A DNA stretch of 64,000 nucleotides from Dipteris shenzhenensis (taxonomy: Eukaryota; Polypodiophyta; Polypodiopsida; Gleicheniales): NCBI GenBank assembly GCA_047967505.1, contig CM106541.1; one strand, given 5' to 3'. Numbering within the stretch: position 1 is the stretch's first letter; every line of letters begins with the position of its first letter. Positions 13,334 through 25,153 of the stretch are shown one piece after another. The translations under genes and the position numbers were made by a program. The notes under the pieces are model-generated. The model made no database searches. It saw only the letters and a program-made list of their open reading frames with translations, and was not told the origin of the DNA.

Positions 13334-16332
13334 CTATCCAATGCCCATCAATACACGACAATACTCAAACCGCTGACTAGGTAGACTCTTCGTCAGCATA
13401 TCTGCAGGGTTATCATCTGTATGAACCTTGACAAGCTCTATGCGCTTGTCCTCAAGTACCTCCCTGATGAAATGGTACCTGACCTCAATGTTTTTGGTCT
13501 TTGCATGAAAGACCGGATTCCGTGCTAGCTGAATATAGCACTCATGGAATCACTATGCAATGTCGGTACACCTGTATGAATCCCCAAATCTCCCACTAGC
13601 CGATCAAGCCATATAGCCTCCTTGCAACCCTCTGTGGCTGCAACATACTCAGCCTCTGTGGTAGACAAAGCCACGCACTTCTGTGCGCGAGACATTCACG
13701 ACACTGCACCACCTGCAAAGGTGAACACATAACCAGAAGTGGATCTCCTACTATCCACATGCCCTGCATAGTCTGAATCTGTGTACCCAAGTACACGCAT
13801 GTCTCCTTTACCAAAGCAAATGCACATCTCCTTGGTACCCTTCATGTACCTCATGATGCACTTAACTGCCTCCCAATGCCTCTTTCCTGGATTAGCCATA
13901 TACCGGCTAACAACTCCCACTGCAAATGCAATGTCTGGTCTAGTAGCTATCATAGCATACATAAGACTCCCAACTGCTGATGCATAAGGAACCTTGGCCA
14001 TCATGGCCCTCTCCTCATCTGATTTGGGACTATCTGTATGACTTAGTTTCACATATGGAGGCAATGGAGTACTCACTGCCTTCCCCCCCTCCATATTGAA
14101 ACGCTGCAATACTTTTGTAACATACTCTTTTTGTGAAAGCCAAAGGAGTTTCCTACTCCGATCATGCATGATGCGCATACCAAGAATATGACCTGCAAAT
14201 CCCAAATCCTTCATATCAAAGGCCTCATGCAACTTGGCCTTTAATGCATCTAGCTCATAAGTATTCTTGCTAGCCAATAGCATATCATCCACATATAGTG
14301 CCAAGATTATCAGGCTATTATCCTTAGCCCTTTTAGTGTAGAGGCAGTGATCAATTTCACTCCTTCTAAAACTCTGGGACCGAATGAAAGCATCAAACTT
14401 CTGATACCATTCTCTAGGTGCTTGCTTAAGACCATAGAGACTCTTCTTCAGCTTGCAAACTAAATGCTCTTTGCCCTTTTCTTCAAAGCCTTCCGGCTGC
14501 ACCATGTAAATTTCCTCATGCAAATCCCCATGCAAGAAAGCTGTCTTGACATCCATTTGCATAAGCTCCATATCCTCTACTGCCACTAGTCCAAGGATGC
14601 ATCTAAGTGTGGTCATCTTCACAACCGGAGAGAATATCTCATCAAAGTCCACACCCTTCTCTTGCTTGAACCCTTTAGCAACCAAACGGGCCTTGTACCT
14701 AGGCACATCATCACCTGTGACCTTCATTTTGTAGACCCATTTACATGGCAATGCTTTCTTTCCATGTGGCAAAGAAACCAAGTCCCAAGTCTTATTCTTC
14801 ATAAGTGAACTCATCTCTGATTGCATAGCATACTCCCACTTGCGTTGATCCTCACGCATCATAGCCTCTTTGTAGCAAGAAGGCTCCCCGCAATCAGTAA
14901 GCATCACATAGTCTACCCCTGGAACAAACCTATCAGGTGGTCTAGACACTCTAGATGATCTTCTCAAGGGCATTTCAGCTTGCTGTCCCACCTGCATATC
15001 AGCCACATTTGGCTCATCATTTCCACCAATAGATGATCCATCATCTACCCTTGATTATATACCTGTGGGAGTACTTGGTGGCACCATTTCTTGCACATTT
15101 GGTGCATGGACAGCTTGCTGTCTATCAACATATGCAAGTGGATTCACATCCTGGAAAGTGATTCTCCTCATTTCCACATCCCTCATGGGTGCCTTATGCA
15201 TCTTCTTCTCATTGAAGACCACATCATGGCTGCGTATGATCTTCTTTGCTTCTGGATCCCAGAGACGATAGCCCATCTCTCCACTTTCACCATAACCCAG
15301 AAAGATGCATTTCCTAGACTTAGGATCTAGCTTCTTTCGAAGCTCTTTTGGCACATGTGCATATGCCTCACACCCAAATATACGCAAATGAGAGTAAGAG
15401 GGCTTCTTTCCACTCCATGCCTCTTCAGGAATACCACCATCCAAACTCTTACTAGGTGATCTATTAATCACATGCACTGCAGTCTTCATTGCCTCAGCCC
15501 AAAAACCACCAGAAAGACTTGCATTGGAAAGCATGCATTGCAACCTTTCTTGAATGGTACGATTCATCTTTTCTGCAATTGGATTTTGCTCTGGAGTACG
15601 AGGGGATGTGAGCTCCCTCTTAATCCCACGTGTATCACAGAAATGCTGAAAGTCATGAGAGAGATACTCTCCACCATTGTCAGTCCGTAGGCATTTAAGC
15701 ATTCTACCTGACTGATTCTCAACCAAGGCCAGCCATTTCTGAAATACCTGGAATACATCACTCTTCCGAGCTATAGCATAAGCCCACACTTTCCTAGTTG
15801 CATCATCAATGAATGTCACATAGTATTCGGCCCCGCCTAATGACCATGTAGGCATGGGACCACATACGTCTGAATGCACCAAATCAAGCATTTCAAACTC
15901 TTTCTTTCCCCTTCTTTTATGGGCTGATTTAGTCTGCTTCCCATAGAGACAATGCTCACAAAATTCAAAATCAGAGAAACTCAAATGCGGTACATAACCC
16001 AAACGGCATAAGAGTTTCATTCCATTCTGGCTCATGTGCCCCAACCTGCAATGCCACAAAGAAGTGCTTGGCTGCTCGGTTATTGCAACAACATGATCAA
16101 ATACCCCTGATACATGTAAGGGATACAAAGTCCCACACTTGGCACCCCTAGCCAAAAGCATAGAGCCCTTTTGAATTTTCCAACTTTGAAAGCCAAAAGT
16201 GGTGTGAAAACCAGCATCATCTAGCTGACCCACTGAAATAAGACTCTTGGTCAGCTTAGGCATATGTCTCACATGTTTCAAAACAAATGCAGACCCATTT
16301 GCAAAAGAAAACTTTATGTCACCTGCTCCCAC
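13334..16332 (-). pseudogene. Copia-1 pol: integrase, reverse transcriptase, RNase H (broken)
   Basis: The first open part (15055-16332) carries the GAG-pre-integrase zinc region (LWHCRLGHMSQNGM, then CEHC) and the integrase core with catalytic Asp, Asp and Glu in HSDVCGPM, RTDNGGEY and PEQNPIAEKMNR. The second (13696-15006) carries the Copia RT with KARLVAKGF, QMDVKTAFLHG and the YVDDM catalytic box, then the RNase H start (YTDSDYAG). An in-frame TAA at 15055-15057 separates them, where Copia-2 has CAA. A TGA at 13696-13698 stands where a Trp is expected. A 2-base insertion near 13535 shifts the RNase H tail before the natural end at 13334. Read through, this is a normal-length Copia pol. 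Confidence 0.88.
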
Positions 16333-16333
16333 T

Positions 16334-17401
16334 CTATGTCACATGCATAGTCATTTCCAAGATGCACACAACCTGTCTTTCCACTATCATAAGTGGAGAA
16401 CCATTCCCTATGGGAGTAACATGGAATGAAGCACCAGAATCCAAAATCCAATCCTGGGAATATGCATCATCTGAAGTGGTAAGCAACTCTGCAGATAAAC
16501 TAGACATGAAGAGAACATCATTGTCACTATCACGTGTGACTGCATTGATCTCCTCGATCTTCACTTTTCCTTTGTCCTCCCTTGGACTCTCTTCCTTTTG
16601 ATTTGGACCCCAATTTGCATTCTTTTTCTTATCCTTTTGCTCTCTTTTCAACTTGTAGCAATCCTTTTTCATATGGCCCTTCTTGCCACAATGGTAACAC
16701 TCAATGTTCCGTGCCCTGGATTTGCTACGAGACTTCCCTCTTTCTTGGGACTTCCCCCTGAACTGTGATCTGCCCCTTTGCACATTTAAGGCTGCATCTT
16801 GCTTGTTGCCATCCATAGACTTCCGTCTAATCTCCTCGGCCAACAAGCTACCCACAACATCATCAAATTTCAGTACTCCACCAGGTGCAGAGTTACTGAC
16901 AGCTGTACGGAAGGTATCCCATGAGGATGGCAATGAACATAAGAGAAATATTGCCTTAGTCTCCGCATCAAAATTCATTTTCTGAGCCTGAAGCTGGCTG
17001 AAAATAATATTGAATTCATTTAAGTGAGAAGCAATGGAGACCCCTTCCTTCATCTGCAGCTCAAACAACCTCTTCATGAGGTAAACTTTATTAGAGGCAG
17101 TTTCCTTTTCATAAGTGGCACACAGTTTCTTCCACAAATCTTCCATAGTCTGCTCATTTACTACTGTGAAATAAACTGACTCTGCAAGATGAAGTCTAAT
17201 AGTAGACTTTGCTAATGCATCCAACTCATTCCAATCATCCTCAGACATATTTGCAGGCTTAGCTTCAATCCCTGCCAAGGGTTTAATCTGCTTCTTTTGA
17301 ATAAGCACATCCCTTATCTGTTCTTTCCACAAAGAAAAGTTTGTCCCATCAAACTTTTTAATGCTGAAAAACTCCTTTTCAGGCATGGAAGAGGATGCCA
17401 T
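16334..17401 (-). pseudogene. Copia-1 gag and protease N-terminal part (frameshifted end)
   Basis: Starts at the ATG at 17401 (MASSSMPEKEF); upstream codons lack an ATG. The first ~220 residues are the Copia gag (UBN2-type) core (FDGTNFSLWKEQIRDVL...). Then comes a basic stretch and a CCHC zinc knuckle CYHCGKKGHMKKDC, followed by the protease active site WILDSGASFHV. Compared with Copia-2, one base is missing just after the active site (near 16410) and two extra bases lie near 16337. Gag-pro therefore ends early, out of frame with the integrase part. Confidence 0.88.
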
Positions 17402-18827
17402 GATGCAAATAAAGCAAAATCCCAAATGCTAGTGCCTGCAAGAGAGAATCACACCAAATACCAGGTGCACCCAAATGTGTATGCCACAATAGACTGAAAT
17501 ATCACAAAAGACTCAAAGCTCAAAGCATCAAAAGATGCATCTGACTCATGTGCATATACTATGCATCCATATGAGCAAATCTGGCCCAAAAGAAAATGCC
17601 AATAAGTGCCAAATGACTCAAGCATAAACACTGTCCACTGGCATATGCATCAATAATATCTCATCCAAGAGAGCATAGCACTATCAGTGCATCACTTGCA
17701 ATGTGTCAAAGCTGTCCCTCAGCTTAAAATAGCATCCATGTGCAAAGCGTCCATAAAAAATAGCATCCCACAAGGCAATTTGGGCCTATCAGCGCATCCA
17801 ACAAGGACCGCAATGCATCCAAATGGCCTATAAATCATCCATTGCAACCCAATGCATACCACGAATGAGCGCACACTGCTCAAACTGCAACCAGAGTGAT
17901 CTCCATAAGGTATGCTCAAGAAATCATAGTCCCACGGTAATGAGCGCTACTGAAAATAGAACCTGAGATGCTTCAAAACATGGGCGCCATTGCATAATCG
18001 GACTCAGCAAGAAAATCTGCAAATATCTCTCTTCTGCCAGAACTCCAAAATCCTAACCGATGAGTGAGAAATGGGAGTCAATACTTATCCACTGCCATGT
18101 GGCATAAATCTAAGGTTTCAAAACCTTAGTATGAAAAATGCATAACAGAGAGACGAAATCGAATACACACAGATTTATAACTCTGAAAATCCTCCACCGA
18201 ATCGCGCAAGAACTGACAGGTAGGGGTTTTTGGGCGTCCGGAACGCAATGGGACAGACGGTTTTGGAAACCGTGGTCTCAATCACTGGGTCCAACACACG
18301 GACTGAAAAACGTTTTTGGAAACAGAGCTATCTGTAAACTCCACCGGAGTGCGAATGATGAGCAACATAGAAGTTTTAGGACCTCCTGAGTCCACCGGAA
18401 CTGACAGATCTGCAAATGGTTGCTCCAAACTTGAGTTCCAACACCCGGGCAAAAAACGCAGGAACTGACACAGTGACTCAGAAATCCAATGAAATGATCC
18501 CAGATTCAGGAATGAAGGTGTTTCCAAGCTCCTGAAGTAATGTGGACACCAAAAGAAAGCAATAGTTGCCTCTACAAGTCAATATGGAGTCTCTGTCATC
18601 GAACGGAACAGGGAAAAGCTCAAAAAACGACTTTTTCTTTCAAACCACTTAACAGGCTCTCAAAACCACTTCGTAAAGCCAAAGTGACTTTTCCAAAGGT
18701 TTCTCCAAGGTCTCTGCACACTCGGATGCAAGTAAAGTCACCCACAAAGCTTCCCACAAAGCTTCTCCTTCCTCCCACAGAGATGCTGAGCTTCAAGCAT
18801 TCACGCACGCTCAGCTAGATCACCCGG
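17402..18827 (-). other. Copia-1 long untranslated leader
   Basis: About 1.4 kb between primer-binding site and gag without a long open frame. The part at 17720-17920 has a clear counterpart in Copia-2 (26810-26990), so the long leader is a family trait. Confidence 0.7.
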
Positions 18828-18839
18828 GCTCTGATACCA
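18828..18839 (-). other. Copia-1 primer-binding site
   Basis: TGGTATCAGAGC on the minus strand, complementary to the 3' end of plant initiator tRNA-Met, two bases from the LTR. Confidence 0.93.
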
Positions 18840-18841
18840 GT

Positions 18842-19011
18842 TGAGAGTGCTCTCAACGGAAGCAAGAACGGGAGAAGGAGAGAGAGAGACAGAGAGCCAC
18901 ACAAGTTTGGTGGGTGCAGAACCACCCTAATCTTCTTTTTCATTCATTTATATATGTGTTTGAGTATTGTACATAACTGGGGTTAAGGCACAGTGACCTT
19001 TAACCCCCACA
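18842..19011 (-). repeat. Copia-1 5' LTR (170 bp)
   Basis: Identical by eye to the 3' LTR at 13111-13280. Followed outside by the TSD copy ACAGT (19012-19016). Confidence 0.93.
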
Positions 19012-19898
19012 ACAGTCGTGTCTTGACCCATTTAAAACCAAATCTCCCATTCATATTTTTCTTTAAGAGAAATACTGATTCCAATTAGGCAACCTAAATA
19101 TCTCAGAACTTGTCTTCATTCATTTAAAACCAAATCTACTAGACCAATCAATAGGGTTTTCCCAATACAACGAGGTTGCTGTCATTTTCAATGCATTAAT
19201 TTTAGAATCTAACATAGTATCAAAGCCTTCAAAAACCTTAAGTACATATCTGATATTCTGGTCAATGCCCATTAGGAAGCTTGTGCTATCATCCACAAAA
19301 GCCTGTGAACAAAGCATAGTGTCATCTGGTAAAGGGAGGCCTCTCAAGACACCAAGTTTTTGAAGATAGTTAAGCTGACATAGAAGAGGTTTGGTTGCAA
19401 CAGCAAATAAGAGTGGAGCAAGAGGGCAACCTTGCCGTATAGACCTTTGCAAATGAAAGCCCTTATAGTGATAACCATTCATCGAGGTCCGATAGTTTGG
19501 CAGAGGCAGTAGACAAAAGCATCTAAGTCATCCTACAAATCCCCTCTCTAAAGCTAAGTCTATTCATAGTCAAAAGAACAAATTGCCAACTAATTCTATC
19601 GCATGCTTTTTCTAGATCAAGATTTAACATAACAAACCTTCCATTTTGGGTGACTGTATAATCAATGGACAAGTGAGTATTAAGCATTGCATCATGTATG
19701 TCCTACCCTATAAGAATCCATATTGTCTTGGATGTATAATCCTTCCCAAGATGAATTTCACCCTGTTTGCCATAGCTTTCGCTACCACTCTGTAAACACA
19801 GTTGAAAAATTGGCCTCTATTGGCTAGGAGGCAATCTAATCTTCGACTTAGGAGTCAACTTAATAACTGCAACATTCAAGCTTCTAGGAATCTTACCT

Positions 19899-20000
19899 CT
19901 CTGTTGACATTTCTTAATGAAGGCAGTCATGTCCGTTCCACATACATTCTCTCTATTGACATTTGTTAATGAAGGTAGTCATATCTGTTCCACATACATC
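19899..20000. repeat. 51-bp tandem duplication inside LINE A
   Basis: Two adjacent copies (19899-19949, 19950-20000) of a unit containing ttgacatttnttaatgaagg, differing at a handful of positions. Confidence 0.85.
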
Positions 20001-20391
20001 CCAATACTGTTGAAAAAAATTGATTGGAAAGCCATTTGCTCCTGGTGCTTTACCTTTCTCAATGCTCATCATTGTATACTTAATTTTAGATCTAGAAAAG
20101 GATCTTTGAAGTTGCAATGCTTTGTGTGGCATCAAGAATCTTTGAAGATTACCTACAAACTCCTCTAATCAATCCTTGAAATCAATTTGTATCTAAGGCT
20201 TCTAGCTAGCAATACTAGACAAGTGCTCAACAAATACTCTTAGTGATATTCTCATCTCAAACAACATGATTTCCATCACTATCGAGAATGACAGAGATAT
20301 TTTCCGCGATCTTCTTCTCTTTAATTGTATGAAAGAAAAAGTTAGTGGGTCCATCACCTTCATCTATCCACATAAGTTGAGCTTGAATGTG

Positions 20392-20550
20392 CATAGCTAC
20401 CAACTTACTATGTTCTTATCCCTTAAAAATAGCTCTGTGGTTTTAGAAATGTTGCTATGTGAGCGTCATCCATAGCTACCAACTTACTGTGTTCCTATAC
20501 CCTTAAAAATAGCTCTGTGGTTTTAGAAATGCTGCTATGTGGGCGTCATA
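20392..20550. repeat. 79-bp tandem duplication inside LINE A
   Basis: Two adjacent copies starting catagctaccaacttact at 20392 and 20471, with few differences. Confidence 0.88.
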
Positions 20551-21296
20551 TAGAGCAATACTCAGTGCTTCCAATAGGCAGTTCGAAGGTCCACTCCCAG
20601 TTAGCTAGTCCCTCCAATTGCTTCCTTCTCCTAGATTTAGCTCTTCTAAAGCCTTTTTCTATGCTGGTCACTATCTTCATGCAATACTTTCACCTTTGAA
20701 GCAAACAAGTATTTGCACGATCACCATGAATGATGTCTTGAACTTGAAAGAGATAGGGCCCTTGTCTTCAGAACAGAGAGCAATAAGCCCAAAATTCAAC
20801 TAGTATGAAAAATAGTCCAAAGTGAAATAGTCAAAGAGAACCTTGCCTTTCATGACTGGCCTCAACTACCAAGAGCTCATAGTGAAGTAAAATCTATCAA
20901 GTCTCACAAGTCTCCAAGTGTTATCCCTAGTTTTTTAATGCCGTGTGAAAGCTCTAGCATCATTCAAGTTCCCAAAGCTCGACCAATCAACCAACAAACA
21001 CCCATCGAAGAAATCATTCCAAACACTACGTTCTTAAGCATACATCTTGCTTCTTGCATGTGAGTGTTATCCCTGTGGCAACAAGGGCTAGAAGTGAAGT
21101 CTAGGAAAATAACTCTTAAAGCATTGTGTGTGTAGAGTAGCCAGCAAAGCTCCGCATGAAAGATGGTATGATAAATCTTAAAGGATGAGGATAGCCAAAA
21201 TCCTCTCTAGAAAAGATCCAATCATACTTGCAAAATTAGGATCTAGAGAGAGAAATACTAAATATAGAGAGAGAGAGACTAAAAGCCTACACTTTC

Positions 21297-21395
21297 GGAG
21301 GTCCCTCCACTTTGTGTAGAGACCCAAAAAGTCCTTCCACTTTGTTTAGAGACCCAAAGGTCCCTCCACTTTGTGTAGAGACCCAAAAGGTCCCC
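21297..21395. repeat. Short ~38-bp tandem repeats
   Basis: Three units of the form ggtccctccactttgtgtag + agacccaaaa lie side by side. Two or three further copies occur at 24119-24200 in the matching position of the 3' repeat. Confidence 0.8.
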
Positions 21396-22750
21396 CCAAA
21401 AAGTGGAGGGACTCCTATCCAAAAGGTCTCCTAGAAAAGGGGTCCCACCACGGAGGTACCTACGAATTGTGTAGAGACTAACATGTATAAATATCTCTCA
21501 ATGGAATGAAGCTCCCACTCTTTAGGGTTCAGTGTTCAAGCTCACTATTGTGTTCATGCGATTTATCTCCATTGTGTCCATGCTCTCTTACACTATCGTG
21601 TTCTAGCATGCCCTTACCCTTGCACTCTCTACCCTTGTACTCCCTTCCTCCTCCCTCCTCCTTCTCCTCCCTCCTCCTCCTCCTCCCTCCTCCTCCTCCT
21701 CCTCCTCCTCCTCCATCTCTTCTCCTTCCTCCTCCTTCCTCCCTCCTCCTCCTCCTCCTCCTCCTCCTCCCCCCTCCTCCTCCTCCCTTCTCCTCCTCCT
21801 CCCTCCTCCTCCTTCTCCTCCCGCCTAATACACCTACTTCCACCCCACCTCTTCCCACCTAAAGTTCAACTAACCTAAATACACAACCTACTTCTACCCC
21901 GCTTCTTCTCGCTTGTGCAGCAGCGACCCCCCCCAACGCCCACTAGCTCGACCACTCTCTGTTGCCACCAGGCCTCTAAGGCCTTTGCCCTCTCTCCCTC
22001 CCTCCAAAACCTCCTACCCTCTAGCCCCCCCTCTCCATTCGTGCCCCCCAAAGGTCCCTCCACTTTGTGTAGAGACCCAAAAGGTCCCCCCAAAAAGTGG
22101 AGGGACTCCTATCCAAAAGGTCTCCTAGAAAAGGGGTCCCACCATGGAGGTACCTACGGATTGTGTAGAGACTAACATGTATAAATATCTCTCAATGGAA
22201 TGAAGCTCCCACTCTTTAGGGTTCAGTGTTCAAGCTCACTATTGTGTTCATGCGATTTATCTCCATTGCGTCCATGCTCTCTTACACTATCGTGTTCTAG
22301 CATGCCCTTACCCTTGCACTCTCTACCCTTGTACTCCCTTCCTCCTCCCTCCTCCTTCTCCTCCCTCCTCCTCCTCCTCCCTCCTCCTCCTCCTCCTCCT
22401 TCTCCTCCTCCTCCATCTCTTCTCCTTCCTCCTCCTTCCTCCCTCCTCCTCCTCCTCCTCCTCCTCCTCCCCCCTCCTCCTCCTCCCTTCTCCTCCTCCT
22501 CCCTCCTCCTCCTTCTCCTCCCGCCTAATACACCTACTTCCACCCCACCTCTTCCCACCTAAAGTTCAACTAACCTAAATACACAACCTACTTCTGCCCC
22601 GCTTCTTCTCGCTCGTGCAGCAGCGACCCCCCCCCAATGCCCACTAGCTCGACCACTCTCTGTTGCCACTAGGCCTCTAAGGCCTTTGCCCTCTCTCCCT
22701 CCCTCCAAAACCTCCTGCCCTCTAGCCCCCCCTCTCCATTCGTGCCCCCC
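21356..22750. repeat. Tandem duplication of a ~693-bp promoter and (CTC)n unit
   Basis: Unit 21356-22048 is repeated at 22049-22750 with very few differences, including the aaaggtccctccactttgtg start, the tataaata block, the (CTC)n tract and the final cattcgtgcccccc. The high identity indicates a recent duplication inside the element. Open frames in it (21506-21862, 22200-22562) are Pro/Leu/Ser runs read from the microsatellite. Confidence 0.9.
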
Positions 22751-22799
22751 CCCCTCTTTGTTTGCATCCCCCTCCTCCTCCTGCATCTCCAAATCCATC

Positions 22800-24048
22800 G
22801 TCGTCCCCCCCCCCCTTATTATTATTATTTTTTTAAATAAATTAAATTAAAAAATTGAAAATTTTTATTATTAAAAAAAACTAACCCTAAAAATACTAAC
22901 CGTATTTAGGTTAGGTTAACTTACCACTGGTTAGGCTAGTTGTCCATAGGTTAGGTTAATTGACCATAGGGTTATATTAAGTTAATTGTGGATCAGGTAA
23001 TTAACTTTAGTTAGTTGGACTAACTACAGTCACACTAACTGATATAGTTAGATAAACTAGGTTAGGTTAAGGACCAGTTATAGTAACTGAGTTCAAACTA
23101 ACTAGCAGTTAGTGCACAACCCTAGTTAGGTCAAAGGTCTAGGACCATTCACACTTGGCCCTAAAGAAAAAAGGGCCTCTAAAATCCCCTAACTTTGAGG
23201 GTCCATATCTTGCCCATTTGGGACTCGTTTGGGACTCGAATTGGACCCAGATTGAACCACAACTTCACACATGGAACCATTGAGCTATGGGAACTTTTTC
23301 CAGCCAATCCCACACCATTTAGGCATCCATAAAACATGTCAATTTGCACCCCCATGTGGGCCCCTTTTTCGCACTAATTTGCTCATAAGATTCTTCTGTG
23401 ATCTTCGATTGACAATCCAGATTGACAATCCATCTACAATGCCACATCTTCCCACTCACGTGGAACAATCCTAAGCACATTTATAACACGACGGTCCCTA
23501 CAACACTAATGCATCTCTAACCCCCCTAACAATTTTACTCCTTTAGAAACTCGTATCATGGCCGTTTGAAGACCAAATTGCACCCAATTGACGCCAAGAT
23601 TCACTCATGCAACATCTAATCTCAAACGATAATTTTCAAGTCTTTTTACCATCATTTTTAATCTCGGTAGTTGCCATTACATAGGCACTGATTTTGACTC
23701 ATCGATTGCATATTTTTTGCCATTATCAGCTATGAAGGTCGAAATCAATTGCGAATTTCAAAGTCAAAGGCACTCACTTAAAGGATACACTTAAGCATTG
23801 TGTATGTACCTCAGTTTTGGATGAAGACTAGCCCTTGCATACTTTCGCAAGCTTTCTTCGACCCTCGACGCTCTTTAAGGATTCAATCTCTCACCATCGA
23901 CAAGCAGCATGGAGGAAATAACAATTGAAGAAGCAATAAGTAGCGACAATCAAAATCCTTCAGAACACCTTAAAGACAACCGCAACACAACATCGTCTGC
24001 AGACCGAACCATAACCCGAGACGGGTAATCAGATTGGTCTAAGGGAGT
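22800..24048. other. Internal region of the GTGAG element, non-coding
   Basis: AT-rich. It starts with C-runs and a (TTA)n stretch (22810-22870). At 22900-23110 there are repeated phrases of the type ggttaggttaattg. No recognised domain; ends in the purine run before 24049. Confidence 0.55.
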
Positions 24049-25153
24049 TGTTAACCTTGTGGCAACAAGGGCTAGAAGTACAGTCTAAGAAAACAACTAT
24101 GAGAGCATTGGGTGTGTAGGGACCCAAAAAGTCTGTCCACTTTGTGTAGAGACCCAAAAGGTCCCCCAACTTTGTGTAGAGACCCAAAAGGTCCCCCCCA
24201 AAAGTGGAGGGACTCCTATCCAAAAGGTCTCCTACAAAACAGGTCCCACCACGAAGGTACCTACAGATTGTGTAGAGACCAACATGTATAAATATCTCTC
24301 AATGGAATGAAGCTCCCACTCTTTGAAGTTCAGTGTTCAAGCTCACTATTGTGTTCATGCGATTGATCTCCATTGTGTCCATGCTCTCTTACACTATCAT
24401 GTTCTAGCATGCCCTTACCCTTGCACTCCTACCCTTGTGCTCCCTCCTCCTTCTCCTCCTCCTTCCTCCCTCCTTCCTCCCTCTCCTCCTCCTCCTCCTC
24501 CTCCTCCTCCTCCTTCCTCATCCTTCTACTACATCTCCTCCTCCTCCCTCCTCCTCCTCCTCCTCCTCCCTCCTCCTCCCTCCTCCTCCTCCTCCTCCCA
24601 TCCTTCCTTCTCCTTCCTTCCTCCTCCTCCTCCTCCTCCTTCTCCTCCTCCTCCCTCCTCCTCCTTCCTCCCTCCTCCTCCTCCTCCCTCCCTCCCCATC
24701 CACTCTCCTCTCTCTTCCTCCTCCTTCCTTGCCCCTCCTCCTCAACCCTTACCCCTCGAATCCGTGAAGGAGACTAGCTCTCCACTCCTTAACCTTGGAC
24801 TCCTCCTAAACCCTGCAACCCCCTCTAAACACTGAAACTCCTAACTAGCTCTCTCAACCCTGTCCCCCTTTCAAACCCTAAAATCCCCTTCTAAACCATT
24901 GAACTCCCATGGAGGTGACAGCCTCCATCAATCGTTATGATCAAGCCCTCTTTCTCATTCATGCGTGCATGAGATCTCCTTTCCACGCTTTAGCCTAAAC
25001 CTCTCACTGAAACATGACCCCAGGAACTATGGTACACTTGTGAACACCTATGCTACAATGAGCAATGACACAACTATAGGTTACCAACACCCTCAGAACC
25101 TGCACTTGGGAGAACAGACTGCACTTCTGGCCCTTGTTGCCACAGGGTTAACA
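24049..25153 (+). repeat. 1.1-kb LTR-like right end of the GTGAG element
   Basis: Starts TGTTAACCTTGTGGC and ends with its inverse, GCCACAGGGTTAACA. Contains the short tandem repeats, the tataaata promoter at 24291 and a (CTC)n tract at 24440-24720. The first ~700 bp match the 21065 and 22049 blocks; the last ~380 bp have no counterpart in the left end. Confidence 0.65.

Larger units (their letters stand above)
13111..19011 (-). mobile_element. Copia-1: Ty1/Copia retrotransposon inserted in LINE A
   Basis: A structurally complete 5.9-kb Ty1/Copia element on the minus strand. It has two 170-bp LTRs with TG...CA ends, a perfect 5-bp TSD (ACAGT), a primer-binding site TGGTATCAGAGC for initiator tRNA-Met two bases inside the 5' LTR (18828-18839), and a polypurine tract AAGTGGGAGG next to the 3' LTR (13282-13291). 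Between them come a ~1.4-kb leader, gag-protease, integrase, RT and RNase H, the Copia order. The LTRs look identical base for base, so insertion was recent, yet the coding region is broken at several places. It must have moved with proteins supplied in trans, or the breaks are very young or sequence errors. Confidence 0.93.
19012..21064 (-). mobile_element. LINE A, middle segment (endonuclease C terminus and RT)
   Basis: Continuation of LINE A between Copia-1 and the GTGAG element. On the minus strand: the endonuclease end WNDFFDGCLLVDW...TRDNTWRLVRLDRFYF (about 20860-21030); the RT N-terminal motif KAPGANGFPINFFQQYW (about 20050-20110); RT core SIRQGCPLAPLLFAVAT and the FVDDSTSF active-site box (19120-19482). 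Many stops and frameshifts are present. Three local tandem duplications sit in this segment (19029-19120 with its partner split by Copia-1; 19899-20000; 20392-20550). Confidence 0.8.
21065..25153 (+). mobile_element. Non-coding LTR-retrotransposon-like element, TSD GTGAG
   Basis: Bounded by a perfect 5-bp direct repeat GTGAG (21060-21064 and 25154-25158), with TGT...ACA ends, inserted in LINE A. The left end (21065) recurs as a direct copy at 24049 after a purine run aagggag, and as an inverted copy at the right end (25116-25153). About 34 of 38 terminal bases match, unusually long for LTR ends. A promoter block with tataaata occurs at 21487, 22181 and 24291. No protein domain is visible, so it is a LARD/TRIM-like non-autonomous element. 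No primer-binding site was found and the end of a 5' LTR is missing, so a terminal-inverted-repeat origin is an alternative. Confidence 0.65.

Noticed and set aside
21506-22562. Long Pro/Leu/Ser-rich open frames (21506-21862, 22200-22562, and Arg/Gly-rich frames opposite)
   Set aside because: They are read from the (CTC)n microsatellite, which gives open frames in all phases; no domain or start context.
24323-24835. 170-codon Pro/Ser frame
   Set aside because: Same (CTC)n cause, in the right-hand repeat of the GTGAG element.
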